NCBI GenBank assembly: GCA_018902385.1
Contig: JABSSW010000013.1
Span: 372,001 to 436,000 of the forward strand
Direction of reading: 5' to 3'
Source of the DNA: Physcia stellaris
Lineage: Eukaryota > Ascomycota > Lecanoromycetes > Caliciales > Physciaceae
DNA: 64,000 bases
Below the pieces are notes generated by a model. That model saw only the letters and a list, made by a program, of their open reading frames with translations. It had not been told where the DNA came from and ran no database searches. Both the position numbers and the translations under genes were made by a program. Below are positions 54,268 through 64,000 of the stretch, in pieces; positions within the stretch are counted from its first letter, which is position 1; the number at the start of each line of letters is the position of its first letter.

Positions 54268-57200
54268 AAACACCTTAATGAGGGACTTTTGCGGCTTCTG
54301 AGGATTGCAAAGGCATTGAGTGTCGCAAGCGTGAAAGCACTGTGAATAAAGAAGATACCAAAGGGGGTTTACAGCGTAGTGAAGGAAAGGATCTACTTAC
54401 GGGGTACTGGCATGACCAGAGAGTGTGGATCTCAATGCTACACTAGCTTGGTATCGAATGAACGCCGGCTGGCGTTCTTGTCTGGGAAGACCAGCTCTGG
54501 TTACTACTCCGAATAGCGCAAGAAACCGACGACGGGTAATGCCACGAGCTAATTGTCCGACAAGAAGTACACAAGTCCGTAGGATAAGCGGTAAGGCGAC
54601 TGATATTGACGCTAGGCTACTTCGTTTCCGTACTGCTCTGAAGTGGAATAATACGGTTGTGGGTTTCCAGTGTCACTCGCTGGAAGCTGGAAGGCGTCAA
54701 CTGTTAAATGAAGAGAAGTGCCTGCTAGCCGCGAAAAGGACCAATAAGCAGGCTGGGTGATTTCGTCCCTGCAGGCCGCGGTGGGTTGTATAGATGACCT
54801 AAAGTTTGCACGAAGCCTCGAGGATTCGTCTCGCGTTCAAGAGAATATGGGTTGGATCTTCCTGTAGATGCAGCACCTGGATGAATGACCTCGTATACGT
54901 CGTTTGCGTTCGACGTGGATGTGCGTGCAGTGGGGCTAAACCTAGACATCCTATTAGCAAGGCAACCTGTTGTGACCCTCGAGGACTGAACAATGTGAGT
55001 ATAGGCATTCCAGATCAGAAAAGAGAGGACTTCATTGGCTACTGCGTGAAAACAAGGAAGATGCATTAGGTAGGGCGAAGCTGGCATGTAGCCTTAATTT
55101 CCCTTTTTGGGCCTAAGCACAAGGGAAGTAACCCTGCAATTGGGGTATGCTTCTAAGGAGATTGTTCTGCTCCAGGAGACAAGTATGGAGACATGCCAAT
55201 TGGCGGTAGACAGTGTGCTAGGAAGCAATCAAAGGGGTTGTTGGAACGTACCTTTTCGGATAGTTGCTGCGGGCCGCAGGTCGACAAGAAATATTGGATG
55301 GCTAAAAGAAGTACCGCTGTCCTTTTGTGAATGTCGGTAAGGTGTCTGAATGGCTGGCGGAGGAAGCAAACGGTACTGAAGAGGGATCTATGGCAGACTG
55401 GACCGGCCAGGTACCTCGATAGCTGTAGGTAGGATGTGCGAGATATATGCGCCGCTGACGAAGCGTGCAAGGATGGTCGAGGATTGCTGGAAATCGGGTG
55501 AATGTGAAGCAGAGCGGAAGATGAGTGGACAAAGGGTAGATGGTGGTGAATGGGAGCGATGGCGGAGGGTCGGTGGTGGTGGACAGTCCGAAGACGATGT
55601 CGGGAAGTCGGTGAGTCGGTGGAAGGGCTTTCTTTGGAAACTCGCTTGATCGGAGTTGATCCGAGCTAGAGTTTTTTCGGCTTAAGGCGCGCGATGATGT
55701 CCTCAATGCTTGGCAGAGGGGCAGAGTGGGGCTCTCGAGAAGGGGCCGAATGAAGATGACTGGATTATCTCGCCGCGATCGGTGGTACACAGATGACGGC
55801 AGCGGCAATGCGGAAAGTCAAAGGTAAATGTATCTCAGTGTGGACGAGGTGAGGATGACTGTGTGCGAGTATGTCCTTGGTTGGATGGCAAGGCGTCAGA
55901 GATTCGGTCGAGGAGGCTTGTTCTTATTATTGGTGCAGTAGGCTGACTCCTTCTGGCTGACCAAGCCTGTTCGCGGCCGGATTCTGCTGACAGGATGCGT
56001 TTCAACGGCCTCACGAGAGAGCTTGCGTTTCGCGTCAGGCGGGAGCGAGTCTGGGAGTGGATAGATTGCGAAATCAGAGTCGATGAACCGGTGCAGGGAC
56101 TTCGGCAAGACTGCAGATGCAGACGGGAGCTTTATGTGCGTCTGGCATCAGGATATAGCATCAAGTGGCACCTGCTGCAGCTGCCATTCGACAGGTGTAT
56201 CAGTCATCTATGAGGTCTCACTTCGAACAACCCCTCCGCCACACCTTCTCCGGGCATTACGCGGAGACGTGACCGGTGTGAGTCATGAAGTCAAGAGGAC
56301 AGGGTCTCAGAGGAATGTACAAACATCATCACTGCCTCTTCCCTATAACCGGGGGCCATTCCGGCCTTCCTTCAATACGACTCAAAGGGAAGCCATCTTC
56401 ACCCACCCACAATGGGTATGCTTGTATGCCTTGAGTGACCAGTAGTGCTGTGTGCCATTTTGATAGTCGCTTCATCCCCCTGTCCGCCTGATCCTTGTCG
56501 CTGCATCACGTCTGCCTACAAGGGGCTAGAGCGGAAATCGATACCGCCGACCTCAGACGAAGGTGTCGCGGCGCCAGAAGCCTGTTCTCATCTTTCGTAC
56601 TGCCTAGTCGGGGGCTCTGTTATAAAGCGAATAGGGTGATAAGAGGGTGTCCTGCATCACTGCTCAGTAAACTGTCTCACTTCTTGCCCTGCCTTCATCC
56701 TCGTATCGACCAATCATCGCCCGAAATAGCGCCACACACCATCTCGCGCTTCTAGCTTTCACCTACGAGGTATCCCCTTTTACGAACGCCCTTTGCTCTT
56801 CCAGCGACCCCTCTTTTCGTGATATCCTGCGCCATTCGATTATCGGAAGATCATCCACGCCATCCTCACAAGCTTGCATATCCTTCGACGACGACTCCAT
56901 TGCTGCTAGCTGATGCTCGTAGTTGCTCTTTTTCCACCACTCCAGTTCACCATCGACCCTCCCTTGGCCTGCAAGGACGTTATACTTGGTCAGTGCGAGG
57001 CCGTACTACCCCACAAAGAAGATCATCTGCACGAAATCTTCCGCGATCCCGCTGCGCATTACCTCTGCATATTGCAGCTCGTAAGTTCGGCCTATCACCC
57101 ACCCTTTCCAGTCGACCTCCTCTCTGTCTATCCTCCCATTTCTGTACGCCGATCATCGAGACTTTCCTCCTAGCTCCAAAGTCTGCCATCTCGAGAGTCG

Positions 57201-57281
57201 GACTGATCTACGTCTGGCCCAATAGAAAGTTCCGGACCGAGCAGCCACGGTCGACAGCACGGAAAACAAGCTCCCGAAAGC
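54268..57281. other. 3 kb between bHLH and SFT2, no supported gene
   Basis: Probably contains long 5' leaders of both divergent genes. ORFs up to 188 codons (56819-57385) have no recognisable features. A donor-like GTAAGT near 54400 on the minus strand may belong to the bHLH leader. Confidence 0.45.
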
Positions 57282-58501
57282 ATGGCTTCGTCTTCGTTCC
57301 GCGATTCTATGAACTCTATGGGCTGGTCGAGGCGCGATGCGGATGTCCCAGCAAATACCAACATCTCTGCGCCCATACTGTCTAGGCTACAAGCCTTGAA
57401 TCCGTTTGGGGAATCAGGCTACGTTAGACTGCCCACGCATAATGAGGCCCCAGGCGCCCCGTTACCTGCTCCTACCCGAAGAGAGGAAGAAGAAGGCTGG
57501 TTTGCACGTGAGTACTCTTGCTCTCGATTTCTTGTCAATGGCCTGTTCCAATTTCTGCGACAAGCGCGATTGATATGACCCATGTCCCTGCACAGCCGTT
57601 ATCGTCACACGCATTGGCCTCATGCATGCTTCCGTCGAGCTTTCATTGACTATACAGACGCTCCCTTTCTGCTGCAAAGACCATGCTAACGCCTTCTGCA
57701 CCCAGTAAGCAGGTGGGATCGACTGTTGATCTTCGGTGCATTCAATCTGGCAGCGGCGGTATGCTTCGTTATCTGCTTTACACTGATCCCAGTGTTGGCG
57801 ATCAAGCCCCGGAAGTTTGCCATACTGTACGTACACCCTACCTCCTCCCTTTTGGCTAGGCTGGATGTTGGAGTGTGTAACGCGTAATTCGCGCGCCACC
57901 CCAGGCTCGCACCCCACCATCAGCAAAGTCCAAGGGCGTCATGAGGCTCGAGCTTCGGGAGGATGCAGTCCTTTACACTGTCTTAACAGCCCATTTCCAG
58001 TTTCACATCCTGCTTTGTTCGAGCTGTACGAGTTCGTATAAGCTAATATGGTGTCGCTCGGGACAGCTGGTCCATAGGGTCAGTGCTATTCTTGGCGTCA
58101 TGGGCAGTCATGATGGGACCAATCGTCTACATGAAGCATCTTATCTCGGAGTCTCGACTACCCTTTACCGCTGCATATTTTGGGTCGATAGGGATGACAT
58201 TGTTCTCTGCCATCGGAGTAAGTGCTTTGCACATCCCCCACATTCCAAGCCTGTTCTTCATCTTCACCGCATGGAGAAGTGGACTAGTAATGTTCGGCTT
58301 AGCCAGCATCTTGAGAACGGGCCTACTGACTGGTGGTGCACCTGACAGCTTCGAAGCTTCCTGCTCACCCTGCTATTCTCAATCATACAGCTAGCGGCAT
58401 TGGCCTGGTATCTGGTCAGCTATTTCCCAATGGGGAGCACTGGCTTGCGCTTCGCAGCCAAATTTGGCACGAGTAGGGTAACTGCTTGGATGACAGAATA
58501 A
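57282..58501 (+). CDS. SFT2: Sft2-type Golgi membrane protein (Got1/Sft2 family)
   Basis: Sft2 is a four-helix membrane protein acting in endosome-to-Golgi and intra-Golgi transport. Four exons fit with full phase agreement: 57282-57507, 57706-57826, 58067-58217 and 58349-58501; 216 residues (yeast Sft2 is 215). The N-terminus MASSSFRDSMNSMGWSRRD and NPFGESGYVRLPT lead to EEEEGWFALSRWDRLLIFG. The four helices lie in FNLAAAVCFVICFTLIPVLA, SIGSVLFLASWAVMMGPIVY, PFTAAYFGSIGMTLFSAIG and LTLLFSIIQLAALAWYLVSY, followed by FPMGSTGLRF. Introns are 131-240 nt with GCTAAC/GCTAAT branches. Confidence 0.95.
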
Positions 58502-61500
58502 TTGGAGCGCTATCCTTTAATTGATGTGGTTGTTCACTGCCCATTTTCCATCGACTGTCTCGGCGTGCGTATCTGTCGCTTGAAGTCATCGTGGAATATC
58601 CCCCAACACGCGAAAGCTTATAGCATCAACGTCGCTCGAGGACTCCAACGACACTGCGATCAACGACCATTGTCATCCCCACGCCAGTGCATGTAGGGAG
58701 ATGGACCGTGCGCCTACCTATATCCTCTCATCCTGCGAGCATCTCGACCGTGCCACTCGTGCCTCTATCGGATTCGACCATGGCATCTGGGTATGATGCA
58801 GAGGCGCGACAGCTAATCCGAGGTATGATATCCGTAGGTTCGACTGGATCCGGCTGTCGATCGGCTTCTGCTGCCGAAATCCTGATGCCGCGCACTCGTT
58901 CCACCACTCGATGGATCTGGTGTAGCAATGTCGAAGATGCTGCTAAGCAGTGTTGCTTCGATTGGATATCCTCACATTGCTCAAGCCTTGTGCCCCCTCC
59001 ATATCGATATCAAACAGTCTCCGGATTCTCGTATTACGTTCTTGCCTAGATTTTATGCTTAGGAAATCATCCAAGTGCATTTTCCAAGTCCTAGATCGTT
59101 GACGTTTGCTCCAGGATACTCTCGCATCATCACTTGCCACCTGCACGTGTTCATGTCTCAGAAGCAAGCGAACACCCCAAACTGTATTATGCCTCAGCTT
59201 CCAACATGATTGTGTTTGCCATCGATATGTGCAGCAAGCAAAACATTTTCACCCACCCGCATCACCCTACCGCCTTTCCTTTGGGGAGCCTGGGGATGTG
59301 CCGCATGATCCACCAAAACCAGCTGTTTTCCCAAACATGTCAAACCGGGATTCCAGCGGCGCAGCAACCTCCTTCTACCAACATTTGCCACCCGGATTGC
59401 CAATCAACCGTACACATGGTCGAGGTTGTCAACTCGACGACGATTACAGATTATCCTCGCTGCCCTCACTATCAGCTGATGGCATGTCCGCTGCTTCCTG
59501 CTCATGCTGGGGGTCAGCCGGTTTTCTCTTGTCTACGCAAGCCTTCCTACCAGACCTTTGGTTGGATCACCAGCCTCTCGTGATGTCAGGAAGGTAGAAG
59601 AGGATAACCAAGTCATCGTTGCCTCCAGCAGTGTACCCACTCAGCGACAGCGAGCCTGTCTACAGAGGATACTCAGCAACACTCTTTCAGGTCGAATCCC
59701 AAAATGATGTTCACCAGAACGCTAACATACCATATTTCGTCGGCGTTGGACTCACTCCACTCACAGTCCCTAGTGTACGAAACCTCGCCGCCGTCGGCTT
59801 ACTTTCCGTCGCTTCTTACTCCCAGCCACTGGAGACGACCTCGATATCGCATACCCACCCACGTCCGCCATCCCGTCGTCGTTCTCATCTCCTAAGCGAG
59901 CAGCCGACCCAGTATTCCTCACCTTACTGCAGAGTCAAAGCCATCGCAATAGTCATCAGAGGCACGATGCTACAACAGTCCGCTGTCTATCGACTGCGAC
60001 TACGCCCAGCACAAGAGCAAACAAACGAATACGGAAACAGGCTCTCGATGTCTAAATTCGAGCCGCCTTATCACTACACTCCTTTCCTCCATGCGTTCGT
60101 CCACTTGACATACGCCTGGAAGAGGCCTTTCTGTCTGGTGTCTGAAACCGGGAGGGGTGGCAGACCTACCTCTTGTGGTGCGAGACGGGGACAACGTCCA
60201 TCAACTCCATTACAGGGAGCATCTGGGTATCATACATCCCCAACGCCGAGTACCCCGCGAATGAAAAGCCCCAGCTTCTCACGACGGGCTTTGAGGGGGA
60301 GATCTAAAGTGTTGGACGCTCAGCAAGGAAGGCAAGGCGATATAGGCACTAGGTACACCCATGAGTCTTTATCTACAAAGTGATCATTTGTATAGTAATC
60401 TACACCAGAATACCAAATAGCGTCCAATGCATGCAAATCTCTCTCCTCCGCCTTAGCTTATTTCCGTTCTTCTTTTCCTGATCACCCTCTACCTCTAATC
60501 CATCTCACACTCTACCTCCATCTCCCTCAACCCCACCGCCCAACCCCCTCCCTCCCTCTCACTCCCCAATCTCCCAAAACCCCACCAATCTACCTATTCC
60601 GTGCCGTTATACCCCATGTCTTATCTCATCGGAACTCCCACGAATCCAGCCATCGTTTTTGTGGAGATTAGTAGAAAGGGGGGGAAGGCTAGAACCCTGC
60701 TTATGACAATGGTTATAGGATATGATCGCTGATGAGGTGCGGGATTGTTGGGATTGTTGGGGGATGGGGTGGTGATTTGAGATGGGGAGAGGAGAAGGTG
60801 TGGGACGAAACTGAGGACGGTATTTCTTTTGATGGAGTTTAGATATCCATCCATTATATTTTTTTTGGGAGGCTGGGGAAATCTCTCAACCTTCTCCTTC
60901 TGCTCTCACTGGCCTTGGAAACAGATAGGAAGGAGGGAAATGGCTCTTGAAAGAGGTGACCAAAATGCTTTTGAAAAGCAGGGTCTACTGATCTCTATCG
61001 AACTTCGAAACCTCGAAACTTTCCCCATCCCTCATACCTCATCCCCCATGAAAAAGCGCGGTGTGATAGCAGTAAACGAACCCCAAATGCCAGATACCAC
61101 AAAAATCGATGAATACCAGAGACGTCTCTCCCCTTTTAATTCTGATTTACAACGTGTGGTCCAGCTAGCTCGCAACCTTTGAATATGAGTTTTCCCTCAA
61201 AAGCTGCAAGCAAAGAAAGGTTTCATACTCAAGATCTATTCTCGGCTACTCTTATCTAGTTGATGATACGGCAGGCGGCAGAGTAGCGGAATGCTTGAAC
61301 GAGGATGGTGGAGGGGAGGGGGAGGGGTTAGATATGAAATATGAAACCTAGCAAGAGCGTTGAAATAAACAACGAACATATCTATGTTTACCAGACCGGA
61401 ATCTGAGCGAGAAAAGTGATCCTGCTCATTCGATGGGAAACTCTTAAGAAACTCAAGCTACGTTAGATGCAGACTGAACCGAGATTTTACTCCATAACTT

Positions 61501-61593
61501 CAGAAAAAAAAACACGCTTTGGAAAGAGCTTAAAGCCAGCGGAAATTGGGATGACATATCAATCTGTAGCCTAACCAGAAGAATCCCGCCTAA
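58502..61593. other. 3.1 kb, possible unresolved gene plus a noncoding skew switch
   Basis: Between about 58680 and 60380 overlapping plus-strand ORFs in all three frames (for example 59106-59597 and 59619-60383) look like parts of a multi-exon gene. I cannot place introns or name a domain. From 60481 to 60600 the top strand has 66 C and 1 G; from 60661 to 60840 it has 75 G and 13 C. 61200-61590 shows nothing. Confidence 0.35.
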
Positions 61594-63029
61594 TCATCGG
61601 ACTCTACCATGCGCATCATCGCACTCCTGCAGGAACCTGTAGATGCCTTCCAAGCCTTCGAAGTCATGACTCTGCTGTTGACCACCGATCCCCGAGCTCG
61701 GATTCCTCGCACCCTGATGATGGTGGCTATGAGAGTAACTGTGCAGATAGGGATCATGACAAGCGAAATCGCTTTCCTGCATGCTTTCATACCCACTATG
61801 AGATGCCGAATCATACGCAGGCGTCATGATCGGGTGCCCAACATCCTCATAGCTGAGCGTAGAACCAGGGGTATCGATACCGGCAGACGGGCTCATCATG
61901 GCCTGCCACTCGACCTGTTCCGGCGCAATGACCGTATCAACCGCAGCTCGATGCTCGAAATATTCGCTACCGCTTTGGCTGGTTGGCGCGAAAGGAAAGA
62001 GCAACGCCATTTCCACGTCTTTGTCATGATCCCAGCTCTCGTCTTCACGGACTATACCTCGGAACACACCGAGCTCCTCACAGAGCCGGGCCACGGTCTC
62101 CGCATCACAGCCCGCGAACCGGACGCTCAGTATGGGACCCTTTGCGGTGGTTGTAACATTCAGAGGGAGATTCCCAAAGCCGACAAGCGATGGAGATCAG
62201 AAAGAGTGAGTGAGAGATCCTTTAGAGCACGTGCGAAGTCGACGGATAAAGCATCGAGTACATCGACCGAGCCAAGGGTCTGAGAAGTCGAAGGGAAAAG
62301 AGCAGTGATGGTAGGACTGAGACGGAATTCCAAACTCGTGCCCTTGGAAGCGCCAGAAACGTGCTTCTCGAACTTGTTGAGGACTTCATCCTCGGTGTTC
62401 GTCACCCTGCGAAAGCGCTTTTCCCCGGTTGTGGGGTCAACGCCGTCGAACCGCGCTTTACCGCCGCCAACGAAGAAAGCACGGATGCCTGCATTTACGT
62501 TGTGAATGACTTGTGCTTGGCAAGTGGGTGTCTGGCTAAAGTGCCTGATTCCCCGTCCAGTCCCGCCGAGAGAATATCCACCGGCAGTACGGGGTAGAGC
62601 TCCTCCTGTGAGGTTTGGCCGAAGGGATGAAGCAAAGGGCGCACCACCACGCTGTCGGATGACTTTCCCAACGTTGGTAATACCGAAGGAGGAGCGGTCG
62701 TATACCTTTGCTCGGGATGCTCTCTCTCCAAGGTTGCGTACGGTTGTAGAGAACCAGCGGTGATTGGAGTGGCGGGATTGTCGGATGCGGGCAAGAGGAT
62801 GGAGAGGATGACTTTGAGTAGAGATTCGAATAGGTTGAAGAATAGCGTTCGAGGTACTGTTTGCAGAAGGTTGGGAGAACTTTGAGCGAATGATAGATGA
62901 GGTTTTATCGACGGCGAATCTTGGATTGCTAACGTTAGCATTTCACTTCTCGTCCACCAAAAGATAAGGGATTTACCTCATTATCCTAAGGACCTTCGGG
63001 ACCAACATGTGGCCGCTCGAGGGCGCCAT
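61594..63029 (-). CDS. Conserved fungal protein, probably mitochondrial (often labelled casein kinase II beta 2 subunit)
   Basis: Exon 1 (63029-62977) and exon 2 (62928 down) are joined over a 48-nt intron with GCTAAC branch. The leader is Arg/Ser-rich with little acid (LVPKVLRIMSNPRFAVDK, SRHSNHRWFSTTVRNLG, RGIRHFSQTPTCQAQ), fitting mitochondrial import. The core reads VIHNVNAGIRAFFVGGGKA, RFDGVDPTTGKRFRRV, LEFRLSPTITALFP, then LPLNVTTTAKGPILSVRF, AGCDAETVARLCEELG and GIVREDE, and a His/Ser/Gln-rich tail. From memory this ascomycete family carries the casein kinase label in databases, but it has no CK2-beta zinc ribbon. Between RLSALG and NLPLN, near 62180, one G seems missing from a GGG run; with it the CDS is 462 residues. 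Confidence 0.72.
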
Positions 63030-64000
63030 GATCACTGGTATGTAGTGATCCAGGCAATGAGGGGCTGAAGAGTAAAGGATAGAGATGCGTTGACGTAGGC
63101 AAGGAACAGTGGCGGAGATGCATGTGACGGCCTGAGCTAAACCATTTCCAGCGAAGGGCGCTAGGCCAGTTAGGGCCGACTATCAAACTCCAAAATGGAC
63201 GGGATGGGAAATCATGGAACCAAAGTAAAAGAGGCGCGAGAAGCATCAGACGAAGAACGAGAAAGAAATATTCTGTAGTCGCAAAGAGCATGGACATGAT
63301 TTTGACCAATCTATTCGAAGAGGCTAAAACCCTCAATCATGTATGTAATCGCCTGTAGCACTTTTCTCTAAGGACACAAAAGCCCTGAAGCGCTTGATGC
63401 CAGTGGCAAACCTACCACGAGACCTGTGAATGAATCTCATGATAGAGCAGAGGAAGAGTGCAAAGATGCAACAAGACCTAGAGCTGAATATCGCTATGCA
63501 TGCGAAGATCCCCTTCAAACGCCCGCTCACATGCTGCACGAAATCGCAAACTAACCACTTCAATCAAGCTCTTTTGCTCCTAACGAAATGCTCCACACCG
63601 GCGGAGCCGTGTTGTAAATTAGACAAGTGAAACCATCAAAGCCATGGCCAGAAATTGAGCTTAGCAATCGCTAGCTCTGGAGATGATATTCCTAGAAGCC
63701 TGGGACTGCTTGCCTAGAGCAGCCTGATATCTTTACGGTTCAAAATGAATGTAGCAACCTTGCACGGAAGATCTGTAGTGACGACTGTAGTGGCGACAAA
63801 GGTTTTCTAGATCTTGAAGGACACGATGCTGATGAACGTCCCATTTAGTAATGCCGGCGGATTCTGCCCAGGTAAGGTGCTCATCGTTCGAGCTGTACTT
63901 TTAGCTCCGCGTCGATGATGTTATCGATTTTCTTTCTATTCTTCATGTTCGTCGCTCCATTCCTCCACGCGGCTCGAAGCTTGTCGAATGCTGGTCTCTC
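63030..64000. other. Window end, no supported gene
   Basis: Upstream region of the 61594-63029 gene and short ORFs (up to 116 codons) without recognisable features. A gene may continue beyond the window. Confidence 0.4.

Noticed and set aside
62495-62941. 148-codon minus-strand ORF starting MLTLAIQDSPS
   Set aside because: Its ATG overlaps the GCTAAC branch point of the real intron. The other frame gives the conserved mitochondrial-type protein, so this is a shadow.
1-64000. CRISPR arrays, bacterial operons, LTR or other virus-like elements
   Set aside because: No spaced repeats, no polymerase, integrase or capsid motifs and no long terminal repeats seen; spliced genes show a eukaryote.

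Overview
The window looks like nuclear DNA of a filamentous ascomycete (Pezizomycotina). Introns are short (mostly 48-300 nt) with GT..AG or GC..AG ends and CTRAY-type branch points a few bases before the acceptor. Genes are single or few-exon, about one per 2.5-3 kb on both strands, and the families are typically fungal (2EXR proteins, kelch membrane proteins, small Cys-rich secreted proteins). A dothideomycete is plausible, but that is inference from gene flavour only. I found no retroviral, LTR or Polinton-type element.

Layout. 1-2.96 kb has no gene I can support. 3-9.5 kb is a compact housekeeping block: an aldo-keto reductase, the ATP synthase assembly factor Atp10, the Golgi SNARE Gos1 divergent from ribosomal protein L35, and a small Ser/Ala-rich GPI-anchor-type protein. 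10-22 kb holds two kelch/beta-propeller membrane proteins (10.1-12.4 and 19.8-22.2 kb), two Cys-rich, probably secreted proteins and one fungal orphan with an in-frame 12-bp repeat. 22.2-27.9 kb is mostly empty except for a VPS37-like ESCRT-I subunit. 27.9-35 kb holds a GH47 alpha-mannosidase, two related single-pass membrane proteins and a secreted protein. 33-44 kb is the accessory part: diverged duplications, a 113-bp TIR element with TA target duplication, orphan genes, and an 875-residue protein joining an alpha/beta-hydrolase-like domain to a patatin phospholipase domain. 44-64 kb returns to conserved genes: Mdm1-type sorting nexin, a 2EXR protein, a bHLH regulator, Sft2 and a mitochondrial-type conserved fungal protein.

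Functional themes are membrane traffic and organelle biology (Gos1, Sft2, VPS37, Mdm1, Golgi mannosidase, Atp10) and the cell surface or secretome. These genes are scattered and do not look like one co-regulated cluster.

The most unusual signal is not a gene. At many places the top strand switches abruptly from C-rich to G-rich over a few hundred bases. The switch has the same direction whatever the gene orientation, and also occurs where I see no gene. Inside genes it appears as C-ending codons in the 5' half giving way to G-ending codons in the 3' half. Second in interest is the hydrolase-patatin fusion, whose first domain lacks its nucleophile serine. Several otherwise convincing genes carry a single offset of the same kind (as if one base were missing), so assembly quality should be checked before calling them broken.
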